Part shown: positions 47,921-57,874 of the stretch, one piece after another
How positions within the stretch are numbered: the first letter of the stretch is position 1
Layout: each line of letters begins with the position of its first letter
Source of the DNA: Orbaceae bacterium ESL0727
GTDB taxonomy: Bacteria > Pseudomonadota > Gammaproteobacteria > Enterobacterales > Orbaceae
Reading direction: 5' to 3'
DNA: 64,000 bases
Assembly (NCBI GenBank): GCA_029433345.1
Contig: JAQTHY010000001.1
Coordinates: 1,054,001 to 1,118,000 of the forward strand
Notes under the pieces: generated by a model
Databases searched by the model: none
What the model was told of the DNA's origin: nothing
Seen by the model: only the letters and a program-made list of their open reading frames with translations
Position numbers and translations under genes: made by a program

Positions 47921-48441
47921 AAATAGGTTATGTAAATCGTAAAAATTGACCTTTATTTTATGAGATAAATTAACCATTATGATCATAATCGAAACCTTTT
48001 TTTAAAAGGTTTCGTACTTTTCATCTGTTCCTTTTTGCTCACTTTAAAAACATAACTAATTGAAATAATTTAATAAAATTAAGTGTAAGTAAGTTAATCT
48101 AAGTGACTCACTTAATTGACTTATTAGAGTTGTTGTTCCTTTTTATTCATCGTTTCATTTCATCTCTTCATTTTATTATCAGACATTATTAGACAAAAAC
48201 AAGTATACAAAAAATAATCGAATGATTTTTTATTTTTTTCTTCTAAATTCACGTTTAAAGATCTTTTTTTGTAAAAAATAGATCTTTTCTGACGTATACG
48301 ATCTATTTATAGATATCTTTTCGCTAAAAGAAGTAAATGTATTATTTTAATTTTTTATTCTCTATGATAATATCGAAAAATAAGTCCGCGTTAGTTTTAA
48401 AAGTATTGTGAATATCTTTGAAATAATAAGGAGAAAAATTA
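47921..48441. other. Very AT-rich gap between glyA and the broken secreted gene
   Basis: 521 bases, among the most AT-rich in the window. It contains the glyA terminator and a near-perfect A/T-dominated hairpin (AGATCTTTTTTT at 48259-48270 with AAAAAATAGATCT at 48273-48285) followed by TTTCT. No ORF or RNA gene could be supported. Confidence 0.5.
47991..48013 (+). terminator. Probable terminator after glyA
   Basis: GAAACCTTTT pairs with AAAAGGTTTC around a three-base TTT loop, ten perfect pairs. The following sequence (GTACTTTTCATC) is only moderately T-rich. Confidence 0.65.
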
Positions 48442-49828
48442 ATGAAAAAAAGAAAAAGTTATAATTAACAGGCGAACTAATTTATCCAAAACAAGTCTAG
48501 TCATTTATTATCTATTTTCCTCATTTATGGCACACGCTGCATTATCTGCTAAGACAAGTAATCAAATACAAGGCCATGCTCCTTATTTCACTTTTGATGA
48601 AGGTTATACTAAGATTACTAATACGGATGAATTACTTGATATTACATTATCTGATGGGACTAAATATACGAAAAAAAATAATACATCTAGTCGTAATAAA
48701 CCTATCACCTTACCCGTAGAAGGGCAGACGATAGCCGATGTAAAGATGTTAATCCCCAAAATAGTTGATAATGTTGAGTTAAATACATTAATTACCTCAC
48801 CTTATAATTATTGGCGTGATGGTAATGGCGATGGGCAAGGGGAAAATGGCGTGAATGCAACGGGATCGTTAAGTTTGACCATTACAGATATTGAAGATAA
48901 TCCAATCAGCCGCACAGATACGCTTAAAGCTAGTGCACCATATAAAATGACCTTAACGAGTCAGGCGGGTGAGCTCAATACACAATACGGCTATCCCAAT
49001 AAAACTAAATTTAGTTCCACTTCGGCAAGCTATTATATTAATCCTAAAACGTCACCGATTGTCTGTTTTGTGAAACCGGCTATCGGGTTGCGGGTTGAAA
49101 GTGATGGCCCCGCGGAGATGTGGGATCGTAAACGCGGTTTTTTATCACAATCTCTCCACGAGCCCTCGCTTAACTTTCCTTCAACGGGATTTAATGGTGT
49201 CTATTTTACTATCTATGTGGGAAATGGTAGGGGGAGTGAGATAACATGGACTAAAGAACCAGCAGCATCTAATCTTGATTTAGCTATAACGCGTAGTTAA
49301 GGGGAAATGGCCGTCATTGCTCTAAAAGGTCCTAAAGATGGTGATTCGCAATCTGAAGCTAAAAATGCTGTACCTACTCTCTTTACACTCTATTCTGACG
49401 CCAGTAAAACCCATAAAATATATACGTTTAAAATTAATAAATGGTTTATTTTTAATCCTGCCAGTACCACTTATCCTATATTAGAAACATATTGTAATAA
49501 TTTAGGTTATCGCGTACCGATTGTGACTGATTATACTAATGCAAATGGTAATGTGAATAATAGTAATTTTCTTTGGACAGGTGGTTTAGCTGGGCAACCA
49601 AATTATTTCCAGCGGCGAATCGGTGGGGGATTATTTGCTGAGTGGGGAGGATTTTCAGAGTACAGTGATATTATGTCTCCCCCTGGACTGACTGTTTGGA
49701 CATCAAATATGTATTATAACAGTAATAACTGGCTAATTCGTTATGCTGTTTCGCCTAGCCTTGGTGCGATTAGTGGCACCAATCAGAGTTTAAATGCTGA
49801 AAATGGAGCGGGTTGCGTTTATCCGTGA
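48442..49828 (+). pseudogene. Broken gene for a secreted (possibly adhesin-like) protein: frameshift in an A7 tract plus in-frame stop
   Basis: A good ribosome binding site (AAGGAG at 48428-48433) precedes ATG 48442, but that frame stops at 48466. Removing one A from the A7 run at 48445-48451 joins it to the long frame, giving a signal peptide (MKKEKVIINRRTN, then a hydrophobic run to FMAHA). The long frame continues through a TAA at 49298-49300 into 173 further codons in the same frame, so both parts come from one gene of about 460 codons. The first part is Thr/Ser/Asn-rich and beta-like; the second has KINKWFIF, a paired YCNNLGYRVP, tryptophans and a terminal GCVYP, which recall the cysteine-bridged end domain of bacterial surface adhesins. 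I do not recognise a family. Internal ATGs at 48527 and 49307 could start shorter products. Confidence 0.7.
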
Positions 49829-49885
49829 AAAAACCAATGAACACGATGTGTTGTGATCACTGGTTGATACCTTTAAAAAAGGGCG

Positions 49886-52006
49886 TTAACTAAATGGTGT
49901 TAACCATTCCATTAAATGACCACTAAACCAAAGCCAGCTGGTGATGGCGATAATAATAATCAATAAAAAAGAAATAACTATTTTATTACTACTGTTATGC
50001 ATCGGATCGACTAAATTGCGTTTGGCATTTCTAGGTAGTTCAGCCTTGCTAGTTAGAAGTTTTCCTAATAATAAACTGATTTTTATGTGACCGTTAGTTG
50101 CCCAACCCGAGGCTTCTAACAGCGGTCCTAATGTTCTTCGTCTTAATTTTAACCACGCTAAAATAACGGAAGGACCAGAAATAATTAGGAATAGCGCAAC
50201 AATCACTAATGGAAATTGCCACCATTTGAGCCCAAATAACGCTTGGCAAAGTGTAGCAAATGCGGTACCGATGGCGCCAATAGCTAGACCAATTGCAGCA
50301 AAAATACCTACACTTTTGCCAATATCAAATTTGTTATCACCGGTCGTTATTGCTTTGCTGCTTGCGCTATCAATACTGGCATCTTTATTATTTGCCCATT
50401 TCGTAATTTGGGCAGTAATGAGACGGCCAATACGTTGATATGGTGCCCAGACGGCTTCGCTAATGCTAATAGGCTTACTTATCATCTTAACCACGGTGGC
50501 ATCCCAATCATTTCCTTCAGAATCGATAAAAACACCATTACGTCCTTCCATTAACAGTTCACCGTTACCGGCTGTGATAGCTGCGGCGATAAGCTGTTTT
50601 TGGTCATGACGCGTACATTCACAATATAATAAACAGAGTTCTGAATAATTTGCTAATACACTATGTTTGGCTATATCTTTTACAGTAACACACAGTGTGG
50701 CGCAACGGCTATCAATATACAATTTTCCTGTCTGAAATATTGCGCTCCGATCAGATGAAAAGAAATCAGCAAAAGAGACAAAATTGACCAATAAACGGTA
50801 TAGATATTTATGAAAAAGTACCAATTTTTCTAATGCCAATACATCGGTAGTTGCAATGGGGATTTGGTTATCTTTGGCAACCATTTGGTTAAATTGGTCA
50901 ATAAGATTCTCATCTAGGAGCTGTGTTATTAGATCGTTAGGTAATTCATCAATCGTTGCGGTTGGTTTGGTTGTCACCGTGACAGTTGTCATGTTAGGTT
51001 TGGCGTTAACTACGTTAACATAAGGGGCGAGATGGCGTTGTATCTCTTGCCATTCATGTTGAGAAAGTTCATCGCGATTAGCTAAAATAGGTAGAATCAG
51101 TTCTCTCAATTGTGCAATTTTATCTTGCCAAAATGGATTGATACCATTGACCAAATTTAATGCTTTACCTGGTTCGATTTTTGATAGAGGCAATTGTTCT
51201 AAAGCTTCATCAGAAAGTAAGCCATTGCCTTGAGATACAATATATTTTTCGTTAACATTTAATGCAATTTCAGCTTGTGGAGCATATTGCGCCAAGTTAA
51301 CGCGCAAAAAATAGTCATCGATTTTAGGTTTGAGGAGATGGACTAATTTGCCGATTTTAGCAACGTTTTCACCAAAAATTGTTTTTGTTTGCCAAATGGC
51401 CTGCTGCCAAGTATGCCATGTTTGCAAATCATGTATAAAAGCAGAGGCAATCGCTTGATTAATGCCATCTTGGCCACTTATATCCTTAATTGCACCGACA
51501 ATTTTGATAGCAGTTTGAATAAATGTTTGCATGATCTGATCGAGTTGATCAGACGGAGGGAAAATCGCATCACCATTATAGAGTTTTTGGGCATTAATTG
51601 TGACAGCTTGCTGGACATCAGATTGTGTTAGGTCGTGGCTTCCTGCTTTACCAAGGCTCGCCAGTACATATTCGGCTGTCGCCAGTCGTTTTGTTCCTTC
51701 TGCTGACGATGTATTAATTTGTGAGAGTGGTAATCTATCCGATGCGGAAAATAACATATCTAACGAGGTTAATTGATGACTTATCCAATTAATGGCCTCA
51801 ATAATGTCAGGAATGCGAATCCGCCCATCATGATCCGTATCTAATAGCATGAGGGTTCGTTCGTCAAACTCAAGGCCAGTGGTTGGGCAACTTAACGCAA
51901 CCCATAATTTTGGATCTAAATTGGATAAATTGAGAATATCATCGGCATTCGCTAATACCACTTGATCTAACCCACCGATACGTTGAAAAGTCCATGTATG
52001 ATTCAT
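49886..52006 (-). CDS. Unrecognised 706-residue membrane protein with an EF-hand-like calcium motif
   Basis: I do not recognise this family. Residues 56-67 (DTDHDGRIRIPD) form a textbook EF-hand loop with acidic residues at positions 1, 3, 5 and 12 and Gly at 6. The large middle (about 70-550) looks helical and soluble with no motif I can name. The C-terminal quarter has three hydrophobic segments: about 565-588, 597-620 and 676-696, with a basic stretch (WLKLRRRTLG) after the second. No signal peptide is seen, so the large part is probably cytoplasmic. It is divergent from uup (83-base gap) and convergent with the broken secreted gene. Codon use looks like the neighbours. Function is unknown. 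Confidence 0.75.
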   Translation of the reverse strand: MNHTWTFQRIGGLDQVVLANADDILNLSNLDPKLWVALSCPTTGLEFDERTLMLLDTDHDGRIRIPDIIEAINWISHQLTSLDMLFSASDRLPLSQINTSSAEGTKRLATAEYVLASLGKAGSHDLTQSDVQQAVTINAQKLYNGDAIFPPSDQLDQIMQTFIQTAIKIVGAIKDISGQDGINQAIASAFIHDLQTWHTWQQAIWQTKTIFGENVAKIGKLVHLLKPKIDDYFLRVNLAQYAPQAEIALNVNEKYIVSQGNGLLSDEALEQLPLSKIEPGKALNLVNGINPFWQDKIAQLRELILPILANRDELSQHEWQEIQRHLAPYVNVVNAKPNMTTVTVTTKPTATIDELPNDLITQLLDENLIDQFNQMVAKDNQIPIATTDVLALEKLVLFHKYLYRLLVNFVSFADFFSSDRSAIFQTGKLYIDSRCATLCVTVKDIAKHSVLANYSELCLLYCECTRHDQKQLIAAAITAGNGELLMEGRNGVFIDSEGNDWDATVVKMISKPISISEAVWAPYQRIGRLITAQITKWANNKDASIDSASSKAITTGDNKFDIGKSVGIFAAIGLAIGAIGTAFATLCQALFGLKWWQFPLVIVALFLIISGPSVILAWLKLRRRTLGPLLEASGWATNGHIKISLLLGKLLTSKAELPRNAKRNLVDPMHNSSNKIVISFLLIIIIAITSWLWFSGHLMEWLTPFS

Positions 52007-52089
52007 AAACCCACCTATCTCTAATGATTAGCACTCTACTTTATGATAGAATAATCCTTTATTGTTTAATATCCAAACAAAAATTGACT

Positions 52090-54048
52090 ATGTCATTAAT
52101 TAATCTCACAAATGCTTATCTTTCATTTAGCGACGCCCCACTTCTTAATCATATCGATATTAACATTGAAAGCAATGAACGAGTTTGCTTAGTTGGTCGT
52201 AATGGTGCAGGTAAATCGACGTTATTGAAGATTCTTAATAAAGAAATCCCTTTAGATGAAGGGCAGTTGGTTTATGCCGATAATGTTGTTGTATCAAGGC
52301 TACAGCAAGATCCACCACGCGATATACAAGGCAGTGTATTTGATTTTGTGGCAGAAGGGCTAAAAGAGCAGGCACAATTACTCAAAGCATATCATGAGTT
52401 ATCCCTCCGCATTGCTAAAGATCCGAGCGAAAGTAATTTGCAACAATTAGCCAAATTACAAGAACAGCTTGAGCAGCAAAATGGCTGGCAGCTAGAAAAC
52501 CGAATTCATAATATATTATCGGCGTTATTACTAGATGGTGAGGCAAATTTGTCATCATTATCGGGTGGTTGGTTACGTAAAGCTGCATTAGCCAAAGCAT
52601 TAGTCTGTCAACCGACGGTCTTGTTACTTGACGAACCGACTAACCATTTAGATATTGAAACGATACAATGGTTAGAAGAGTTTTTAAAAAGCTTTAATGG
52701 CAGTATTGTTTTTATTTCACATGATCGCTCTTTTATCCGTAGAATGGCGACGCGAATTATCGATCTGGATCGCGGTAAAATTGCTTCATGGCGTGGTGAT
52801 TACGAAAGCTATTTAGTGGGTAAAGAAGAAGCATTACGGGTAGAAGCATTGAAAAATGCGGAATTTGATAAAAAATTAGCCCAAGAAGAAGTATGGATTC
52901 GGCAAGGTATTGAAGCGCGCCGAACTCGTAACGAAGGTCGAGTACGTGCATTAAAAGCGATGCGACAAGAATATTCGCAGCGTCGGCAGGTAATGGGTAG
53001 TGCCAAAATGCAAGTCGAAGAAGCGTTGCGTTCGGGGAAGATTGTCTTTGAACTCGAAAATGTTAGCTACCAAATTGCCAATAAACAACTGATTCATGAT
53101 TTTACTGTACAGGTGTTACGCGGCGCAAAAATCGCACTGATCGGCCCGAATGGCGTAGGCAAAACAACATTGCTTAAACTATTATTGGGCGAAATCACCC
53201 CAACATCAGGATCTGTCCATTGTGGTACTAAATTAGAAGTGGCTTATTTTGATCAGCATCGTGCAGAACTTGATCCTGATAAAACGGTGATGGATAACCT
53301 GGCTGATGGTAAGCAAGAAGTGACCGTTAATGGGCGATCTCGTCATGTGCTTGGTTATTTACAGGACTTTTTATTCCCACCTAAACGTGCACGGACACCG
53401 GTGAGTGCACTTTCTGGTGGAGAACGTAATCGATTACTGTTAGCTAAACTATTTTTAAAACCAAGCAATTTATTAATATTGGATGAACCGACTAATGATC
53501 TCGATATTGAAACACTCGAGTTACTTGAAGAGTTAGTGAATGATTATCAAGGTACAGTGCTATTAGTTAGCCATGATAGGCAATTTGTTGATAATGTCGT
53601 TACGCAGTGCTGGTTTTTTGAAGCGCATGGACATATTGGTGTTTATGCAGGTGGTTATGAAGATGCATTACAGCAACAAAATAATGTGCAACAATCGGCA
53701 AGCATCCAAGGAAAGCTGCATAAAGCGGCAAATAATAGTGCCAATGTCGCTGATAACGTTGCTAAAAATAAAGTGATTGATGATAACGCCATTAAGGCGA
53801 ATAATAGCACTTCGAAAAAGAAGATCAAACTGAGTTATCATGAACAACGTGAGTTAGAACAGTTACCATCGAAAATAGAACAACTTGAGCAAGAGATTGC
53901 TGAATTACAAAAAGAGATCAGCGATAGTGATTTCTTTAATCAATCTCACGAAAAAACAGCACTGACATTACAAACCTTGGCTGCTAAAGAAACTGAACTA
54001 GAAGAAGTTTTTACGCGATGGGAACAATTAGAATCACAAACCAAATAG
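52090..54048 (+). CDS. uup: ABC-F ATPase Uup
   Basis: Soluble ABC-F protein with two nucleotide-binding domains, acting on ribosomes or branched DNA intermediates according to work on E. coli. Walker A motifs are GRNGAGKS at residues 36-43 and GPNGVGKT near residue 355; the signatures LSGGWLRKAALA and LSGGERNRLLLA and both LLLDEPTN / LILDEPTN Walker B segments are intact. The C-terminus (after about residue 575) is a charged coiled coil, as in Uup. The start at 52090 (MSLINLTNAYLSF) is the family start; 652 residues versus 635 in E. coli. Followed by pqiABC, as in E. coli. Confidence 0.95.
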   Translation: MSLINLTNAYLSFSDAPLLNHIDINIESNERVCLVGRNGAGKSTLLKILNKEIPLDEGQLVYADNVVVSRLQQDPPRDIQGSVFDFVAEGLKEQAQLLKAYHELSLRIAKDPSESNLQQLAKLQEQLEQQNGWQLENRIHNILSALLLDGEANLSSLSGGWLRKAALAKALVCQPTVLLLDEPTNHLDIETIQWLEEFLKSFNGSIVFISHDRSFIRRMATRIIDLDRGKIASWRGDYESYLVGKEEALRVEALKNAEFDKKLAQEEVWIRQGIEARRTRNEGRVRALKAMRQEYSQRRQVMGSAKMQVEEALRSGKIVFELENVSYQIANKQLIHDFTVQVLRGAKIALIGPNGVGKTTLLKLLLGEITPTSGSVHCGTKLEVAYFDQHRAELDPDKTVMDNLADGKQEVTVNGRSRHVLGYLQDFLFPPKRARTPVSALSGGERNRLLLAKLFLKPSNLLILDEPTNDLDIETLELLEELVNDYQGTVLLVSHDRQFVDNVVTQCWFFEAHGHIGVYAGGYEDALQQQNNVQQSASIQGKLHKAANNSANVADNVAKNKVIDDNAIKANNSTSKKKIKLSYHEQRELEQLPSKIEQLEQEIAELQKEISDSDFFNQSHEKTALTLQTLAAKETELEEVFTRWEQLESQTK

Positions 54049-54128
54049 AATAGATAAATCAGTCGATTAATTGATTGATAATAAAACGATTAACTAACTA
54101 ATTAATAAATAAACATAAGGAGGGCGTA

Positions 54129-55409
54129 ATGACTATCGATAAACATCAGTATGTGTTATGTCCTCATTGTGATTTACTGGTACAGTTACCGGATATTGCG
54201 TTATCACATAAGGCCGTATGCCCAAGATGCCATACGTTACTTGCTAAAAATAACTGTCATATGAAATTGCATACGACGATTTATGCGATTTGTTCACTGA
54301 TTATGCTGATACTGGCGTCAGGTTTTGTTTTTATTGATATCCGAATTGTTGGAAATTTTAATGGGGTGAGTGTATTTAATATCCCCGAAACATTATATTC
54401 TGATAACTACCGATTTATTTCATTATTGTTTGTACTCTTCGTTTTAACCTTTCCTGTTTTCAATTTGCTGATTATGCTGTTACTTTGCTGCAAAATTCCG
54501 CTCTCAAAATATCGAAAGCGTGATTTACTGATCGTCTATAAAAAATTTGCGCATTGGTGTATGCCCGAAATATTTTTAGTGGGTATTTTAGTCAGTTTTG
54601 TGAAACTGATGAGCTATGGTGAAATCGGCGTGACGAGTACTTTTTTAGCATTTTGCCTGTTTATCTTCTTTTATCTTAAAGCGTATATCTGTTTCTCCCC
54701 TGAAGAAATTTGGAATGAATTGGCTTCTAATAATTATGCGCGCACACCACTCATTGTCGGTAAAACCGGCATCAGTCAAAATTTGCGGTTATGTCGTTGT
54801 TGTCATGCGATTTTACCTGCCCAATCTGCGCACTGTCCACGTTGTAAACAGCGTGGAAAAATCCGTAATCTTGATAAAATGCAATGGACTATTGCGCTGT
54901 TAGTGACGTCATTACTTATTTATATTCCCGCCAATGTATTTGGTATTATGATAACGGTTATTTTTGGATCAGGATCGAGCGCGACTATTTTAGATGGCGT
55001 GATTTATATGTGGCATGCCGGTGATATTCCTGTGGCGTTAATTATCTTGACGGCGAGTATTGTTATTCCAATTCTGAAAATTATTTCGCTCAGTTGGCTC
55101 TGTTATTTTGCCGTAGCGGCTAAGCGTAAAAATAAATATAGCTGCCGTCATATGAACGCACTTTATAATGCGGTGGAATTTATTGGCAAATGGTCAATGA
55201 TTGATATTTTTGTGGTATCCGTGATTTGTGCGCTTGTCCGTAATCAACAGATGATGGCTATTTATCCAGATATCGGTATTATATTTTTTGCGATGGTGGT
55301 TATTGTCACAATGATTGCCTCACAACAGTTTGATCCAAGGTTGATTTGGGATCAAATATATATTGAAAAATCAGAAAAGAGAGAAAAACCAGATACAAAT
55401 GGTTCTTAA
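54129..55409 (+). CDS. pqiA: Intermembrane transport protein PqiA
   Basis: Inner-membrane component of the Pqi lipid-transport system. Two tandem halves each begin with a zinc-ribbon-like pair of Cys motifs: CPHCDLL with CPRCHTLL near the N-terminus, and CRCCHAI with CPRCKQR near residue 225-250. Each half is followed by four hydrophobic segments. Length 426 residues (417 in E. coli). AAGGAGGGCGTA precedes the start ATG, a strong ribosome binding site. It lies between uup and pqiB. Confidence 0.95.
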   Translation: MTIDKHQYVLCPHCDLLVQLPDIALSHKAVCPRCHTLLAKNNCHMKLHTTIYAICSLIMLILASGFVFIDIRIVGNFNGVSVFNIPETLYSDNYRFISLLFVLFVLTFPVFNLLIMLLLCCKIPLSKYRKRDLLIVYKKFAHWCMPEIFLVGILVSFVKLMSYGEIGVTSTFLAFCLFIFFYLKAYICFSPEEIWNELASNNYARTPLIVGKTGISQNLRLCRCCHAILPAQSAHCPRCKQRGKIRNLDKMQWTIALLVTSLLIYIPANVFGIMITVIFGSGSSATILDGVIYMWHAGDIPVALIILTASIVIPILKIISLSWLCYFAVAAKRKNKYSCRHMNALYNAVEFIGKWSMIDIFVVSVICALVRNQQMMAIYPDIGIIFFAMVVIVTMIASQQFDPRLIWDQIYIEKSEKREKPDTNGS

Positions 55410-55548
55410 AGATTAATAAAAATAGGATCTTAAGGCTGTTTTATCGAGTCTTATCTCTTTGTTGCAGATTATCGTCGATAGTCAACGAAATAGTGTCATC
55501 AACTAAAAGATAAAAAGTATATATTGAGTACGAAAAAATAGGGAAAAT

Positions 55549-57198
55549 ATGTCAACTTCGCGTAAATTAGCTAAGATTGTTAAAGTAAAAGGAATATCTG
55601 CAATTTGGATTATTCCAATTGTCACCGTGATTGTCGGATTATGGATTATTTATTCTCATTTTGCCGATAAAGGGACAGAAGTGACATTATTGGCAAAAGA
55701 TGCCAGCGGTATTGTGGCAGGTAAAACGGTAATTAAAAACCGCAGTGTTGATATTGGTATTGTTGATGAAGTGACCTTATCAAATGATTTTCAACAAGTT
55801 GTGATTAAAGGGCGCATCTATAAAGATATGGATCCACTGCTGACTAATGATTCACTTTTTTGGGTTGTCAAACCTGAAATTGGTCGTGATGGAGTGACTG
55901 GACTAAGTACCATATTATCAGGTGTTTATATCGAACTGGCGTCAGGTAATAATAAAAAAGATTTTAATCATAAACCGTTTATTTTGTCTGATAATCCCCC
56001 TTTATCTGATCCTAGCGTTAAAGGTATTCGCCTCAATCTCGAAAGCGATCAAAATGGTGTCATTCCACGTGGTGCGGCGGTTATGTTCCGTGGCTATCGT
56101 GTAGGTAATGTTGAATCATCCGATTTTGATGTCGGCTCCCGTAAAATGAAATATCAGATTTTCATTAAACAACCGTATGATGTATTAGTGACACAAAATG
56201 TTCGTTTTTGGAAAGAAGGCGGTATTAATTTTACCTTTTCACAACGTGGTGCTAATCTCGAAATTCCTTCTTTAGATGTATTACTTGCGGGGGGAATTAG
56301 TTTTGATTTGCCGGAAGGATCCAAATTTGGCGATCCCGCAGTACAATTTTCAGTTTATAAACTTTATGAAGATAAACGTTCCATTCAAGATTCTCAATAC
56401 ACTGATTATACAGAATTTTTGTTAATGTTTTCTGATTCTATTTCGGGTTTATCTGAAGGTGCACCGGTTGAATATCGGGGTATTCGAATCGGTACTGTGA
56501 GTAAAGTACCTTTTTATACGCCGGAAATATTGCAAAAAACATCAATGCTTAACCAAAAAATCCCGGTGTTAATTCGTATCGAACCTGATCGACTCTCTGA
56601 GCTGGTTGCTGAAAAAATTGATATTGCTGCAATGATTATTAATGAACAGAAAAATGGTTTTGGTGCAGCACTTAAAACAGCGAATTTGTTAACGGGTGCA
56701 CTTTATATTGATCTCGATTTCTATCCAGAATTAAAAACCAATTACAATGCGAAAAATCAGCAAAAATATGGTTATAATATCATCGATACCGTACCAACTG
56801 GACTGGCGCAGATTCAAGCAAAAGTATTGCAATTATTGGATAATTTTAATCATTTACCACTGAATAATACGGTAGCACAATTTAATAAATCGCTACAAAC
56901 CAGTGAAAAACTGATGGCATCATTAAACAGTATGACAGCCACAAAAGAGATGCAGAATCTACCGAAAGATCTGCATAACGCATTACAGACATTAAATCAA
57001 ACTATGAAGGGATTACAGCCTGGATCAGATTTGAATAATCAGATGAAAGATAGTCTGCAAAAGGTACAACAGATGATGGATGAATTAACACCACTTTTAA
57101 GTACCCTGAATAATAAAAGTAATGCATTGATTTTTTCAGCACCAGGTAAAACCGATCCAGAACCTAAGGCGAAAATCCATAATAAAGGAACCAAATGA
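55549..57198 (+). CDS. pqiB: Intermembrane transport protein PqiB (MCE domains)
   Basis: Membrane-anchored periplasmic MCE protein that forms a tunnel between inner and outer membrane. One N-terminal membrane segment (about residues 16-36, ISAIWIIPIVTVIVGLWIIY) is followed by three MCE repeats beginning near residues 42, 158 and 285, and a C-terminal helical coiled coil (about 420-530). RGYRVGNVESSDFD and YRGIRIGTVSKV are MCE core motifs. Length 549 residues (546 in E. coli). Overlaps the pqiC start by four bases (ATGA). Confidence 0.95.
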   Translation: MSTSRKLAKIVKVKGISAIWIIPIVTVIVGLWIIYSHFADKGTEVTLLAKDASGIVAGKTVIKNRSVDIGIVDEVTLSNDFQQVVIKGRIYKDMDPLLTNDSLFWVVKPEIGRDGVTGLSTILSGVYIELASGNNKKDFNHKPFILSDNPPLSDPSVKGIRLNLESDQNGVIPRGAAVMFRGYRVGNVESSDFDVGSRKMKYQIFIKQPYDVLVTQNVRFWKEGGINFTFSQRGANLEIPSLDVLLAGGISFDLPEGSKFGDPAVQFSVYKLYEDKRSIQDSQYTDYTEFLLMFSDSISGLSEGAPVEYRGIRIGTVSKVPFYTPEILQKTSMLNQKIPVLIRIEPDRLSELVAEKIDIAAMIINEQKNGFGAALKTANLLTGALYIDLDFYPELKTNYNAKNQQKYGYNIIDTVPTGLAQIQAKVLQLLDNFNHLPLNNTVAQFNKSLQTSEKLMASLNSMTATKEMQNLPKDLHNALQTLNQTMKGLQPGSDLNNQMKDSLQKVQQMMDELTPLLSTLNNKSNALIFSAPGKTDPEPKAKIHNKGTK

Positions 57199-57800
57199 TG
57201 AAGGACTTAGCAGCAATGATAGCATGTATGAAGAAAAGGGCCGTTATAGTGTTTGCTATCCCTTTGCTGATATTAGCGGGCTGCTCATCTCGTGTGGCAG
57301 ATAAAAGCTATTATCAGTTAGCCGATACGCTTAATCATACAACGACACCTAGCACGCAAACGACCAATCGAATTATGTTTATTGAGCCGATTGAAGTCGC
57401 AAGTTTTTTGGATAAAAGTGGTCTGGTGCTACAAACAGAAAGTATTAAATATATTATAGCGGCTAATAATTTATGGGTTGCGCCTTTATCTCAACAGCTA
57501 GAAGAGCGTGTAGTACAAGATTTAACGGTTCTATCACCACACTATTTGATCACCAGTCAACCAATCGCAACGCCAACCATTAAAGTAAAATTGGTCATTG
57601 ATGGTTTTCACGGTAGTTATACCGGCGATGCGATAATTAAAGGTCGTTGGATTGTCACACACAATAATGGTGAGATTTCCAGCAAAGCTTTTAATCGCCA
57701 AGTTCCCCTATTAGGAAATGGTTATGATGCACTCGTCCAAGCGTTATCAAAAGGTTGGCAAGATGAAGAAGCAGATTTTGTTCATCAAATGAAATTTTGA
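57195..57800 (+). CDS. pqiC: Intermembrane transport lipoprotein PqiC (YmbA)
   Basis: Outer-membrane lipoprotein of the Pqi system. The lipobox LAGC places the acylated Cys near residue 30 (IPLLILAGCSS). The rest carries an ABC-type auxiliary lipoprotein domain with IMFIEPIEVASFLDKSGLVLQ and a central NNLWVAPLSQQLEERV. Length 201 residues from the ATG overlapping pqiB; starting at the internal MKKRAVIVF (57228) would give a more standard signal peptide. Third gene of pqiABC; the rmf gene found after it in E. coli is not here. Confidence 0.93.
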   Translation: MMKDLAAMIACMKKRAVIVFAIPLLILAGCSSRVADKSYYQLADTLNHTTTPSTQTTNRIMFIEPIEVASFLDKSGLVLQTESIKYIIAANNLWVAPLSQQLEERVVQDLTVLSPHYLITSQPIATPTIKVKLVIDGFHGSYTGDAIIKGRWIVTHNNGEISSKAFNRQVPLLGNGYDALVQALSKGWQDEEADFVHQMKF

Positions 57801-57874
57801 TAGGCTACCGATTTTTACTGTATTGGTTATTCGTAAAACTCGTTATTTGCAAAATTTATTATTCACGCAATTTA

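Noticed and set aside
49307-49828. A separate 173-codon gene starting at 49307
   Set aside because: It is in the same frame as the preceding ORF, separated by one TAA and two codons, lacks a signal peptide, and reads as the C-terminal part of one protein. Re-initiation remains possible.
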